Shown here: in pieces, positions 1 through 11,597 of the stretch | Numbering within the stretch: the first letter of the stretch is position 1 | Layout of the letters: each line of letters opens with the position of its first letter | Assembly (NCBI GenBank): GCA_009760885.1 | Contig: CM019708.1 | Location: 14,169,531 to 14,233,530 of the forward strand | Source: Achatina immaculata | Lineage: Eukaryota; Mollusca; Gastropoda; Stylommatophora; Achatinidae | DNA length: 64,000 nt | Direction of reading: 5' to 3' | The notes under the pieces: model-generated | Databases searched by the model: none | Told to the model about the DNA's origin: nothing | The model's input: the letters and a program-made list of their open reading frames with translations, nothing else | Translations under genes and position numbers: made by a program

Positions 1-18
1 GGGGGGGGGGGGGGGGGG
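1..18. repeat. Poly-G run at window start
   Basis: Eighteen Gs open the window. 19-1134 shows only A/T-rich non-coding sequence with a short GT/AT microsatellite near 575-615; I see no gene there. Confidence 0.8.
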
Positions 19-1134
19 AAAGGACGGAGGAAGAAAAAAAAACAGGATACCTGATGGACTAAAAGAGAGAGAGACACAGAGCACAGTCCAAACGCAGCTT
101 ACAGAAAGAGAGAAGAACAGGTGGTTGAGGAAATCTATGACAACCAACGCCTGATTGGCATGGACCAGAGAGATAGCAATATTTTCTTACTCTAATACAG
201 TAAATTTGGGTTTTAGATTTGCTCTGAATTAGTATAACTACTGCAGCAAGGCATTGTGAATGTAAGTTATATTAAAAAAAAAAAACCAAACAAATCATTT
301 CTGATTTATGCTGTCAGAAGCATATCTACCTATGCCTGTGGTCAGCGCTGGATGGCCGCTGTCTGACTAGCATTTGAGAACTGTTACATCCAGGTTCCTG
401 TTGACTTTCTGTACTGTGGCTAGCATGAACTGGAGCTGAGCCTGGACTGCCAAACTTTTGTGATGCAGGATTAGTTAGGCTTGACCTGATAATAAGAATA
501 GAAACTTCTCAGCTTGACTGCATACAACATGTAATTTCAAGAATAACTATTATTATAATTCACATGGAGAGGGGTGTGGGGTGTGTGTGCATGTGTTTTT
601 TAAATATATATATATCTTCCTATCATAACTTGATATGTGGAATACAGCTGTAATATAAAAGTGCCACTCCACCAACTGGGGAAATGTTTTTTTTTTCTCC
701 TGCTGCCTGCATTCACCATTAAAAGGCTGTTAGTTATACTGTGTCACAGTTTGCAACTAGGCTGTGATGTTTGTGCCTTTTGGTTACCTATGGTTTGCTG
801 ACACAAGAAGTCAGCTATGGGTCTGACCACAATCTTATTTGCCTGTGCACTGTATCTTCAGGTTCTTGTGAATGGTGAGCAGTTAGTAATCAAATCATGC
901 TAGGGTGTATCTAGCCTTTGTTTCAATCCCCTACCAATGGTGTTAGGTACTCATTTTTTCTGATGATTTAACACAGCAGGCTACAGTGGGGGTAAGCCCA
1001 GTTCCTTTGTCCTGAAAGAGTAAGAAAACCCTCCATACTGCCTCATAGACACTGAATTCTTAGTTAAAATGAACCAGCTGTTACTGGTACAAATGGTATG
1101 GCATACACTAAATCAGCGACTGCACTAAGATTTC

Positions 1135-1620
1135 TTGAAACCAGTACAACTGTATTTGTCTTTCACTCTGCATGAAGTACTTTCTGAAACACTGGTTTTC
1201 TGGATGCAAAATTCAGTAATTTATACTCTATATACCTTATACCCATGTACTTTCATAGGACATGCAATGAGAAGAGGAGGCATTGAAAATATTATAACAA
1301 CAGGAAAAACAGAAGGAATAAGATCAAGAGGAAGACCAAGAGAAATGATACTGGACAGTCTGACGGGATGGTGTGAGAGGAGATCATCAACTGAACTGAT
1401 GGCCTGCATGAAGGATCGGGTACTCTGGAGAAGCATAATAGCCAACGCCAGTCGGCACGGCACCTGATGATGATGATGATGATATACCCTTTTCTCTAGT
1501 GTAAAACTCAACACATTTTACAAACCTCAGCAAAAAGTAAATGTTCGTGCGAACTTTTTTTCTTATTTGTGGCAAGATTTAATCTTTACAAAATGCTCAC
1601 ATGCCAAACAAAAGTTATCT
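1135..1620. repeat. Dispersed repeat E, copy carrying an RTE insertion
   Basis: The parts 1140-1244 and 1490-1610 align with 40155-40350 (shared blocks such as TGCATGAAGTACTTTC, GTGTAAAA, ACACATTTTACA and AGATTTAATCTTT), while 1245-1482 is absent there. The family is otherwise unrecognised. Confidence 0.7.
1245..1482 (+). mobile_element. RTE/BovB-like retrotransposon, 3' end fragment (family A1)
   Basis: Encodes the C-terminal tail of an RTE reverse transcriptase (GHAMRRGG, ITTGKTEG, SRGRPREM, WRSIIANASRHGT) and ends in a (TGA)n tail, the usual RTE 3' end. It is flanked by the 7-bp target-site duplication TATACCC (1238-1244 and 1483-1489). Heavily 5'-truncated. Confidence 0.8.
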
Positions 1621-1989
1621 ATAAAGCTTCACTTACTGCTATCAATGAGATAACAGTGTACACTAAAAGTTACCCATAAAACATCACTTATTCCTATGAC
1701 TATGATAAAATGTGCATTTAAAGTAATGTATTCTTCACCTATTCAGCATGAAGTTGGTACTGCAGTATGCAAGCACCTCTTCACTTGCAGTGCACAGACT
1801 CCAGACATTTACTAATAGTCATCAGCACTTGAATATGACATCCCATAGAATCTGCATGCTGTATGAGTGTGAAGTGTTAGTGCCTTCACATTTCCAGGTC
1901 ACTACAGCATTTGTGGTAGGGATGCCAGCTTCTGTCCTCGCTGCCTGTTTTCCTACAGAAACCCCAGGTACTCATTTTTTTTAATGTTG

Positions 1990-2110
1990 GCTGACTTTGG
2001 TGCCAGTCCAAAAAAATCAAAAAATCCACCTGAGTGCAAAATCAAACTAGGGACCTTTTGATCAGCAGGCAAGTGCACTAACCACTATACCACCACAACA
2101 CCTGAGGGGG
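1990..2110 (-). mobile_element. tRNA-derived SINE
   Basis: The reverse complement has an A-box-like GTGGTATAGTGGTTAGTGC, a degenerate B box (AGTTTGATTTTG) and a T-rich 3' body, the arrangement of a tRNA-headed SINE. Not a functional tRNA: the B box is mutated and the arms do not all pair. Confidence 0.6.
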
Positions 2111-3199
2111 GGGGGGAACAGCATATAAAATATATGGAGTTACGGAGATGATGTAAGATAAGCTTTTCAGATAAAAAGAAAAAAAGAAGTTCCATGAGAT
2201 TTTGAGCAGACCAGTTTGTAACAACATGACACACTCAAGCAAAACTGCTGTACAGAAGACACATGGCAATGTCTTTGCTGAAATAGGGTTTCTAAGCTAT
2301 TTTGCTCCCACAAACTAGTTTGCACTATCTACACACAGGTGTGTGATCTAATGCCAGCTTATACCATCTCTTTAGATCTCAAACAATGAGGAGTTCTCTG
2401 TGAAAGTTGTCCCACTGACCACTTTGTATGACAAAACTGATCATACAACTTTCCCCAAGCTTTTAGCACTGCCACTTTCTAGAGTTAACCATGTACCTCA
2501 GGACTTGGCTGACTCTCAACACTGGGCGGTCCCTGACTGCAGACAGATATTAAAAACATGAAAAAGGACAAATGCACTCTTCTTGTGGATATCTGAGAGC
2601 CAAGATTTCTTATAAAAACTGACATATGAAGAAGAAATGTCCATCACAAAGAAACAGAGAACCAAAATATGAAGAAGTCTTTCAAAAAATGAAATAAATA
2701 AGTAACAAATGAAGAAGAAAAGTCCATTAACAAAGGAACAAAGAAAAAGTCTTTCAAAGAAAAAATTTAAAAACTAACAAACAAAAAGAAAATTCTATCA
2801 ACAGCGGATCTTGAGTCAACATCTGGAAAAATTCTCATGAAAATCACTGGTGATAGCACAGATATCACACATCCCTTTTAAAGGCAAATAATATATTAAC
2901 AATGAAGGTGTCTGAGATGTGGCCACATCTGAACAACAGTACATCTGTACAAGATGAAAATCAGCACCACTTCAGAATACGGCTGCAAGTTTCTACAAAC
3001 TCCTATCCTTGCAGTATATAATGCAAACATGAATCTTAGTCAAAACCCATCATCTTTTAAAAAAAAACTCTGGGATCCGCTTCACCTGTAGATCAAGGGA
3101 TGTTTATAGCAAGAGTGTCTTATGCCATGATAGATGCAGAAGACGATGACAACCCAATGCAGAAAAAAATGACATATACTTCCAGATTTTCAATATCCA
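2111..3199. other. 3' flank of the zinc-ribbon gene
   Basis: Contains the presumed 3' UTR. Two loose direct repeats with GAAGAAGAAA/GTCC blocks lie at 2625-2775. No coding signal and no clear AATAAA on the minus strand were found. Confidence 0.5.
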
Positions 3200-5027
3200 T
3201 CAAGGAATATAAAGGACTAATGCTTGTGAGATGATACTACCATTCCATTTACGAAAGATTTCAAACACAAACCTTGTGTTGAGTTCCCTTGGATTGTAGG
3301 AACTCCAAGCTATACTTGACCTTGTCCAGTGTCGTTGGTAGCTGATTGGAACACTAGCACTGCCTCGACCCCGCCTAGGATGTGAGGGTGTTTCTGATTG
3401 GCCAAGGAGAAGTGGGGGTGGAGACTCATGGACTGTTGTGATGGGATTGTGCTGCAACATTCTGCCACTATTCACCGGTTGCTTATTGCCTGAAAACTGG
3501 TTCTTCATGGTCTCAAGTTTTGATGGACTGCCAGCACCTGAGTTACTCCCAGGAGCCATGCGTACAACAGACTCAATCTTTTCATTATCACCAACATGAA
3601 CTTCTAGATTCTCACTGTCACCATCACTGTCCACACTTGTATCCTCTGATTCATCATCTTCACTTGAACTAGCAAGATTAAGGGCAGGAACAATGCCTGA
3701 TGCCTGACCTGAGTTACGACTCTTCCGTGTTTCCTCATAGCCAAATATCTCAATGTCTAGAATCTCACCTTTCTGCTTTTTCTTCTTTTTTTTCTTACGA
3801 AACTTCCCCTGTGATGGTGCTTTTGCAGCGTTTGAGTTAGTGAGCAGTTCCTCATTCATCTCAAAGGTCACTTCCTGCTCAAACATACTTTCTGAATTGC
3901 TTTTAAGAGACAGATGCATAAGCTGTGGAGCTGTCCTCACTTTCATGTTTTTTACTTCATCTTTGCTTGGAAGAGGTGCTGCTGGATGATGGGAAGCACC
4001 TTTAGACAGTGCTGTAGATCTATGTTCTGGCAGTGCTTGTGAATCAGCTGTATCACTCTCAGCAATGCTGTAGCCTGCCTGGTTTGCAGTCGACTCGCTG
4101 ACAACATCCTGGTCAGTCAGCCTGGCTTGCTGTGCAAATTTTTGTCTTCTGTAAGAATGAACAAATTCTCTCAGAACTGGATCTTTAATCTCTTCTAGGA
4201 AGCTGACTCCCACATCATCATGCAGAGAATCTATATTTTCATTCTCAAATCTTCTATTCTTTTCATCAGATAACAGACTGCTATCTCTGTCTTTATAATC
4301 CTCCATCTGCTGTGGGGAGCTGTCTTCCTCATTGAAAACACTCGATTCTTGCCCACTGTCTTTAACCTCTCTGCCATAGCCTTGACTTTCTTGATGGTTA
4401 AGAGAAGAACTGGATATGGATGAGCCTCCATGATATTTTTTATAATGATATTCATTACCTCCACCTTCAAAGCCTCCACAATGTGGTCTCACATCCTGAA
4501 CCCCATCCTCAGCTGTGACATTTTTTCCTCTGTTTGTCTTCACACAATTCCCTCCTCTCTTTATCCCTGGATCAACATGCTTGTTACTTCTCTTAGCACA
4601 AACAGGGTCAACACCAATCAGCATCTCCCCACACTTGGTACACCAGTCCATATATGCTTTATTTGCAGAACCACATTCTGGACAGTGCCTAATACCTTTG
4701 GACAAGCTCTCAAAGTCTCCATGAGCTTCACTGTGGTCTTGCTGTGTGTCCACAATCCTCAGATGCCTCAGCTGCTCTAAATCAACATTCAGGTCTTGCA
4801 GCCTCTGTGTCACGCCACCTGCTTTCTCAGTAGATGCACCAGTAACATCTGTGACTGCTGATGCCATGTCATCCTTGCTCTGATGGCCACCAAACTCCAG
4901 GGTCTGGCTGGAATTCGGTGATGCTACAGCAGAAGAGTCAGGTATACTTCTGTTGTACAGCTCAATGGATGAGAAATACCGCTGAAGCTTGTATCTGTGT
5001 GCACCTCCACTATCTGTCTCATACTCT
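3200..5027 (-). CDS. Zinc-ribbon gene, last coding exon
   Basis: The acceptor TTATTGCAG precedes 5027; the reading frame is open from 5027 to the TAA-type stop at 3202-3200. It starts REYETDSGG after the joined Arg codon, so the Met codon at 4867 is internal, not the start. It holds the C4 zinc ribbon (Cys at about 4684, 4675, 4642 and 4633), a Lys-rich tract at about 3775-3800 and an acidic serine tract at about 3600-3680. A weak internal donor (AAG|GTTTGT near 3277) could give a different C-terminus; I kept the open frame to the stop. Confidence 0.85.
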
Positions 5028-8000
5028 CTGCAATAAATAATGAATGAAAAACTGAGTGCTGTAATAGTGGAAATAAAATGTGGTTTATGACTGTTATAGA
5101 TTATAAGTTTTTATAAATGTTAACTTATCAACAAACATTTCATCACATACAAACCATATGAAAACATCTCACTCTCTCTGAAACTTAAGTGCCCAACATC
5201 TTCTCTGTTGTTCTCTGTTGTTCTTCTCCATGTATCTTTTGGTCTACCCTTACTTCTGTTCCCCTGTGGTGTCCATCTTAGTGCTATTTTTGGTAGTGAG
5301 TTGTCAGTCATTCGGAGCACATGTCCCAATCATCGCCAGCGTCTTTCCTCAATAATTGCTGTCAGTGGCTTCATCTGCATTTCTGCCAACAAGATGTTAT
5401 TTCTTATGGTGTTTGGCCAAAATATTTTTCTAATTCTTCATAAACATTTAGTCTGGAAATAATTCAACTTGTTTTCTATGGTTCTAGTGATTTTCCAGCA
5501 TTCACTTCCATAGAATAGTGCACTTAGAACATTACTCTTAAACATCCTGATTTTCATATTATATGAAAACATACTAGCAGAGAATCCAGAAATGTGTGTC
5601 TGCACACTGATACCTCAAATAAAAGCTGGTGATCACGCACCTCTACATTGTAGGGCTCTTATCTTTGACCATGCTCATCTTTTCTTTTCTATGTCCCTTG
5701 ATTAAGATCTCCTCTTGGCCTCATTTTCTTTATTTTTATTATTTTTTTTTAACTTTATATTTTTCCAGTGACTGTTACAATCTCTAATTTATGGTCTACT
5801 TATATGTCCTAAAATTGTGATTGGCTTTCTTTATGACTGTAATTAGTATTAGATATTCTAAAATGTCTCTGAGAACTTTTACCATTTGGTTTTCTGCCTA
5901 TGCATAGGATATATTGCAACCTTCTCCAAAAACAAATCTCTGTTGCTTTGCAATTTCTGTTTAGTCTGTTTATTGTCCAAGTCTCACAAACACAACAGTG
6001 ATACTCATTGTTTATTGTCCAACAAACACATAGTAATACTCACTGTTTATTATCCAAGTCTCACAAACACAATAGTGATACTCATTGTTTATTGTCCAAC
6101 AAACACATAGTAATACTCACTGTTTATTATCCAAGTCTCACAAACACAACAGTGATACTCATTGTTTATTGTCCAACAAACACATAGTAATACTCACTGT
6201 TTATTATCCAAGTCTCACAAACACATAGTAATACTCACTGTTTATTGTCCAAGTCTCACACACACATAGTAATACTCACTGTTTATTGTCCAAGTCTCAC
6301 AAACACATAGTAATACTCATTTTCTCACTAACAAAGACATTCTTCTATTATCTTCTTCTTGTCATTAAAAAAAATGCGTTTGTCTTCCCTGCTCTTTGCT
6401 GATTTCAGCTGTTTATTTGTCATCTGTTGTTATTGCTGACCTGACGTAACTGAAAAAATTCTGAAAAAAAAAAAATTTGTAAAGAAAGATGAAACAATTT
6501 TAAAATAAAGCTAAAGGAATGCCAAACAGAGCACTGGCAGTTACTGTAACATAAATATACCGGTGACAAGCATCATGGTGAGGTCTGTCATGTGCCTCTT
6601 CTTTGAGATTAAGTACAGGTGGTAGCAGAGGTGGATGTGGTAGTCTGACAGGCTCATTGGTGGCCACATCTGGCATGACCTAGAAAGGAAGGTATGACAA
6701 ATAAACCAACATCTGACTGGGACTTGCTGATCTGGAAAAATTTTAAACATAAATGTATCAAATAACCCACGTTAAAAAATCCCAACCTCATGCACCAAAA
6801 AAAAAAAATTCTGTCACTTCCTTCTTGCATGTTGTGACCATGTCAGTGTCAATAAGGAAAGGACTGACTGGGTTTCAACTGTGATGGAGCTAAGTGAGAA
6901 GCTCAATGGGATGTGATCATCATATCATCTCGTGTTAATCCTGAGAAATGAGGAAAGTCAGGACAGTCTGCTATAATTGCTATCTATCATTATTAGCTAC
7001 AGTCAGCTATCACTGTTACATAATATCATTGCTATCTATTACTGTTAAATATAATCAGCTATCACTATTACATAATATCATCACTATCTATTACTTTTAG
7101 CTATAATCAGCATAGTGACAACATGACATAACTACAGAGAATGTTTAACAAGATTTGGAAAGAAGAAAAGGTCCCTTCTAATTGGAAGAAAGGAATCATT
7201 GTTAAAATACCAAAAAAAGGCAACCTTAGTGAATGTAACAACTGGAGAGGAGTAACCTTAATATTAGTTGTGTCAAAAGTATTTTGCAAGGTCATTTTGA
7301 ATAGACTCAAAGATATAGTGGATACTGCAATGAGAGAAGAACAAGCAGGATTTCGAAAAGGGAGAAGCTGTCTCGACCAGATCTTTACTCTCAGAATAAT
7401 ACTTGAAGAACATATTGAAAAGCAGAAACCATTAATACTGAACTTCATAGATTTTAAAAAGGCATTTGATAGCATACACAGAGATTCATTGTGGAGAATT
7501 TTATGTCTATATGGAATACCATCTAAAATTGTCAACATCATTAAGGACTTCTACAATGGATATGTCTGTGCAGTCAAGACAGAAGAAGGGATGAGTGAAT
7601 GGTTCCAGATTGAAACAGGTGTGAAACAAGGATGTATACTGTCTCCTTTACTTTTTGGGATTACAGTAGACTTCATAATGAAAATGCTGCACAAGGCAAC
7701 GCAGGTACTGACTGGGTACATGGGAACCAACTAGAAGACCATGATTTTGCTGATGACATAACTCTTATCAGTAATAATGTGAATTCCATGCAAGAAAAAA
7801 ACAGACAGCCTGTCTTCACTGGCTAGCAAAATAGGACTTGAAATTAACAAGGACAAAACAAAAATAATGAAAATTCCTCTCAATCAAAGTGGAAAAATAC
7901 ACATAGAAGGGACAGATATTGAAGAAGTCAATCAATTTGCATACCTTGGCAGCTACATAGACCAGGATGGTGACACTAGAAAAGAAGTTAGGATCACAAT

Positions 8001-10613
8001 TTCAAAAGCAGCATCAATCTTCAAGAATCTTGAGAACATATGGAATTCAAAAGTTATAAGCACAAAAACCAAGTTAAGACTATCCAATTCAAATGTAATA
8101 TCCACCCTCATTTATGCATGCGAAAGCTGGAAAACAACTAAAGAAATAGAAAAGAAATTAGACTCTTTTGAAAACAAATGCCTAAGGAAAATAGCATAAA
8201 GTGGAATGAATTCAAGAACAATGCAGAGATAAGACAGATGACTGAACAACAACCAGTCTCATGGGTGATCAGGAAAAGAAGATGGACATATGTTGGTCAC
8301 TTGATGAGAAAAAATGATCAGAGAATCCCAAAACAAGCTATCAAGTGGAACACAGCAGGCCGAAGAAAAAGAGGCAGACTGCGTGAAACTCTGAAGAGGA
8401 CATTATTAAGAGAGGCCAAATTAACAGGCATAAAATCCTTTGATGAGGTTGAAAGACTCGCCGAAGACAGGAAAAATTGGCGAACTACTTTGCGAGCCCT
8501 ATGTGACATTTAATGGCACGGGAAGGATATAAGATATAAGATAAGATAATCAGCTACCACTGTTACATTGCTATCTATTATTGTTAGCTATAATCAGCTA
8601 TCACTGTTACATAATATCAATGATAACTATCATCATCATCATCATCATTATCATCATCATCACTGGGAAGAAGAAGAAACTGCTCAGTCCAATAACTTTT
8701 TTGAATATAAACAAAACCAAGAATGTGCTACTTACTACCATTACTTTACACAATTTTATTCTTGTGATCAGTAAGGTAATGGCAGCTTGTAACATGTCAC
8801 AGTGACATGTAGGGGATATAGTGTTAGAGCTCATATTCTCCTTGACCTGTTAGCACACTATAAAGTGTGATGATGTCAGCACCATGACCGGCCATCAGAA
8901 GGAACATGGTACCAATTTCTACAGATGGGGGTGAATGGGGTCCCTCTGACAAGATCCAAACCACCAACCTTCACCCTGAGGGATGAGTGACTAACCACTT
9001 TGCTACTCACGTGCTCACAGTGTAAGTGTCTACACTTGTCTCACCTGCATACTTGATATCCCTGATTTAGGCGGGCTATCTCTCCTAGATAACGCTGGTG
9101 GATGAGGTTGTAGTTGATGTTGTATGACATAACTAGCACTGTTTAAATGGTGCAGGGTTGGAGGTGGTGGCAGGTGAAGAGGAATACCATTTGTGAAAAC
9201 TGGGATTCCATACGGAGGTGCAGGATAGTAATATGAATTTGGAGGATGCTGAACTGCAGCAGGAGAGTTTGAAGGCACACAGAAATACTGTGATGAATGC
9301 TGGCTTGTGGGAGATTGGTGCCAGTGGTTGTGGAACTGGGAAGTGGGACCACATGATGAAATGAGATTACTCGGAACTGCTTTGTTGAAGTAAGATTCAA
9401 GAACTGGGTAAGGTGGTGGTGGATACATGAAAGGATTCACATGGCCAGCAGAGAAGATTCGGGGTGTACTTTCAGCACTGTCGAAAGGCAATTTTCCTCT
9501 TTGTCTGCTGAATCTTCCATCCAAATGAACGTCTGGTCTTTCCTGTCGGTGCTGAGACAAAGGTCCTGGATGTATCTGCCTGTAATACTGTTGATTCAAA
9601 GGATCAAATAACTGAGAATTGCTTCCAAAAGCTTGTCTGTAAATTTCATCAGCTGAAAATGAGTTTCTTTTTGTACCCTTGGCCATCGTTACTTGACTAT
9701 AATTTCTAACCACCTTACTCATCTCCATCTCTCCTTCTTTTAACTGTTGTAGATTCTTTGTAATCACAGTCATCTTATGTGGTGACTGGCTCCTAGGTCT
9801 TCTAGTTCTATGAGCTGACTGTGTCTGATTAAGCCTATTTCTTGTATCTGAACTATCTACTGATGACGACCTGGATGATTTATCACTCTGACCTCTTGTT
9901 TCAATGGTGATATCTGTCTCACTTTCACATACTGGTTGAGTGTTGGTTCTCCCCATCTGTAGATGCTGCACATCCCTGGCAACTTTCATCATGACACTCT
10001 GTAGTCCTTGCTCACCAAGAGCACTTCGCATCTCATCCATTGTTTTGTCACTAAAAATCCCTGGTAACATCTTCTGATTATCAGAGTTGTTCTGATAGTA
10101 TGAATCTCTCTCAGTGTGCCTCTGACTTTTATCAAGATGAGGTTCCAGATGATGTGTGGAAAAAGCCATGGCACTATAGCCTGGTTCATCTGAAGGCAAA
10201 ATCTGATGATTAACATTTGCATGACTTTCAAAATCTAAAGATGTTTCCACATTTAGCCTGCTTATTTGCTCCATCTGATGATCAATTTGTTGTGATGTTC
10301 CTGCTAATTTCAAAGATGTAGCTGCACTGCTGGACAACATTCCACCATTATGAATTCCAATTTCCATGCCTGGATGCTTTTTATCAAGTTGGTATATGTG
10401 TTCACTATTTGAATTTGACCTGTTGTTTATCTGACAATTCTGTGACATCTCCACATCAGATTTTCTTTCAGGTGTCAACAGCCTGTGAGACTCATCTGCA
10501 GATATTACGGGTTCAGGAGGCTGTGCACAACTAAAGTAAGCCAGCCTCTTCTGACGTACTTCCTCCAGGGATGTTGGAGATGAGTGACTAGCTGTTACCT
10601 CTGGCTCCAACAT
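3200..10613 (-). CDS. Uncharacterised 1171-residue zinc-ribbon protein, three coding exons
   Basis: Three minus-strand coding exons (10613-9045, 6679-6561, 5027-3200) join with matching phases (0, then 2) to 3516 nt, exactly 1172 codons including the stop. I do not recognise the family. Visible: a polar Ser/Gln/Asn-rich N-terminal half; a Pro/Tyr-rich stretch at about residues 395-490; one C4 zinc ribbon with cysteines 678, 681, 692 and 695 (HCPECG...DWCTKCGE) and a further C706; a Lys run near residue 975; an acidic Ser/Asp/Glu patch near residue 1025; and a C-terminal stretch with RHW..SSIAWSSYNPREL that looks constrained. There is no signal peptide or membrane segment. Much of the protein looks disordered; a nuclear or cytoplasmic scaffold is possible but is inference. 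The splice structure makes a real gene very likely; function unknown. Confidence 0.85.
5190..5575 (-). mobile_element. Non-LTR retrotransposon, reverse-transcriptase C-terminal fragment (family C)
   Basis: The minus strand encodes GHVLRMTDNSLPKIALRWTP, NRSKGRPKDTWRRT and upstream, with frame shifts, FYGSECW and LRRI, the tail region of non-LTR reverse transcriptases. It sits in the second coding intron of the zinc-ribbon gene. A short relative lies at 28090-28200. Confidence 0.75.
5940..6325. repeat. Minisatellite (about 31-41 bp units)
   Basis: Alternating units built on AATACTCACTGTTTATT.TCC and AAGTCTCACAAACACA, about ten units. In the second coding intron of the zinc-ribbon gene. Confidence 0.85.
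6561..6679 (-). CDS. Zinc-ribbon gene, second coding exon (119 nt)
   Basis: The acceptor CTTTCTAG precedes 6679 and the donor CACCG|GTATAT follows 6561. Read in phase 0 it gives 39 codons with no stop (begins VMPDVATNEPVRLP) and leaves two bases, CG. These combine with the first base of the next exon to make an Arg codon, so both phases fit. A second possible donor (GT at 6544) would give phase 0 and would not fit the next exon. Too short to appear as an open reading frame in the right frame by itself. Confidence 0.8.
6970..8620. repeat. About 52-bp repeat interrupted by a retrotransposon
   Basis: Units with AATCAGCTATCACTGTTACA and ATTGCTATCTATTA lie at 6970-7111 and again at 8546-8620. The RTE at 7112-8545 split the array. 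A (ATC)n microsatellite follows at 8626-8662. Confidence 0.75.
7112..8545 (+). mobile_element. RTE-type non-LTR retrotransposon, 5'-truncated (family B1)
   Basis: Reverse-transcriptase fragments in several frames: NNWRGVTL, EEQAGFRKGRSCLDQI, FIDFKKAFDSI (motif A), GVKQGCILSPLLF (motif B), FADDITLI (motif C, in another frame), FAYLGSYID, YACESWKTT and GHLMRKND. At least three frameshifts, so not active. It ends in a (TAAGATA)n tail and is flanked by ATAATCAGC (7103-7111 and 8546-8554), although this is also part of the host repeat. It lies in the first coding intron of the zinc-ribbon gene. Confidence 0.88.
8877..9020 (-). mobile_element. tRNA-derived SINE next to an exon
   Basis: The reverse complement has AGTAGCAAAGTGGTTAGTC (A box), GGTTTGGATCTTG (degenerate B box) and a body with AATTGGTACCATGTTCC. 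Inserted about 25 bp inside the intron, beside the donor at 9044. Confidence 0.6.
9045..10613 (-). CDS. Zinc-ribbon gene, first coding exon
   Basis: Encodes residues 1-523. The start ATG at 10613-10611 has A at -3, and an in-frame TGA at 10643-10641 lies in the same exon, so this is the first usable start. The exon ends CAG|GTGAGA (donor at 9044), phase 0. The N-terminus contains SSPTSLEEVRQKRLAYF; the C-terminal part is rich in Pro, Tyr, His and Ser. A tRNA-derived SINE sits only about 25 bp into the following intron. Confidence 0.85.
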
Positions 10614-10648
10614 TTTCTTTTTTTCACTCAGTTTTGGTTGTCATATTT
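10614..10648 (-). other. 5' untranslated part of the zinc-ribbon gene exon, with a short upstream ORF
   Basis: Acceptor TTTTGTTTCAG ends at 10649. The 35 nt before the start codon contain an in-frame TGA and an out-of-frame ATG that opens a six-codon upstream reading frame ending just before the main start. This implies at least one more 5' non-coding exon upstream. Confidence 0.65.
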
Positions 10649-10686
10649 CTGAAACAAAATACAAATGTACAATTAGTACATTAGTA

Positions 10687-10907
10687 ACTCTGCACTAACC
10701 TAGTGTCGACTCCGGTATTGTAGTGATATCTTAATGGCTGTGTTATTTAGCCACATCTACCTGCGTACATTAGTGTGTTAAAACCTGCTATTGTGTAGCT
10801 TAATCCGTGACTCCAGCCACAGCAAGCAGATGTGGCTAGATACTGCAGACATTAAGATATCACTACGATACCAGAGTCGATACTACGATACTAGGTTAGT
10901 GCACAGT
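10687..10907. mobile_element. MITE with long inverted repeats and TA target site (Tc1/mariner type)
   Basis: About 50-bp imperfect terminal inverted repeats begin ACTCTGCACTAACCTAGT and end in the matching GGTTAGTGCACAGT; the inner arm ATATCTTAATG / CATTAAGATAT also pairs. TA flanks both ends (10685-10686, 10908-10909). 221 bp, no coding capacity. Intronic or upstream of the zinc-ribbon gene. Confidence 0.8.
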
Positions 10908-10909
10908 TA

Positions 10910-11595
10910 TTTATGGAACACCCTGTATTTCTTGTATTTTGGTGGCTACCAGAACTAACATTCACATTCTGTGAATCACGAGTCTCTCATACATGGAACT
11001 AATTTTTTTCATTCATTATTCAAATTGTTGTCAGCTGGGTTTACTGTTTATTCTGAGTGTCTCATCAAGCAAAGCAATTCTTGAATTTCATGGGCATTTT
11101 CCTAAAACAAAGATATTAGGCATCCATTTTTTAAATTAAACCACTGACTGATCTCCAACCCACTTTCATCTCATGAGAAGACAAATCAAAATGACTTTCT
11201 CCTGTGCTTTAATTCACATTAATTCCATAAGGGTGAACTAGCATCGCTTCAAATGTCCATATCCCTTTCATTACTGGACCAAATATTTGTCCCCAAATCA
11301 CGGCTAAGATATTTAAAGGGAAAAACAGAACATGATACTTCTCTTTATACTACGAACTCAGTCAAGTTATATATTAAAACACGTATTTGAAAAAAGGTGT
11401 GCTTTGCAGACTGTTTTGAAAACAAAGAGTATTTTAAGTCAAGGCACACAAGAGCAAGTTGTACACAGCTGGCAGAATAACTAACCAGACCACATCAAAA
11501 CAGCAAATACATTACATGACAAAAGTCAGTCAAAGCCTTCTTTGAACTACACATTCCAGATCTGGAAGACAAGCCAAGACAACCATGTAACTTCA
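10910..11595. other. Non-coding stretch, nothing recognised
   Basis: A/T-rich sequence with no repeats, domains or splice-consistent exons that I could support. Confidence 0.4.
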
Positions 11596-11597
11596 AT

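Noticed and set aside
4867..4867. Met codon at 4867 as the start of a separate 555-residue gene
   Set aside because: The frame is open upstream to a good acceptor at 5027 and joins in phase with exons at 6679-6561 and 10613-9045.
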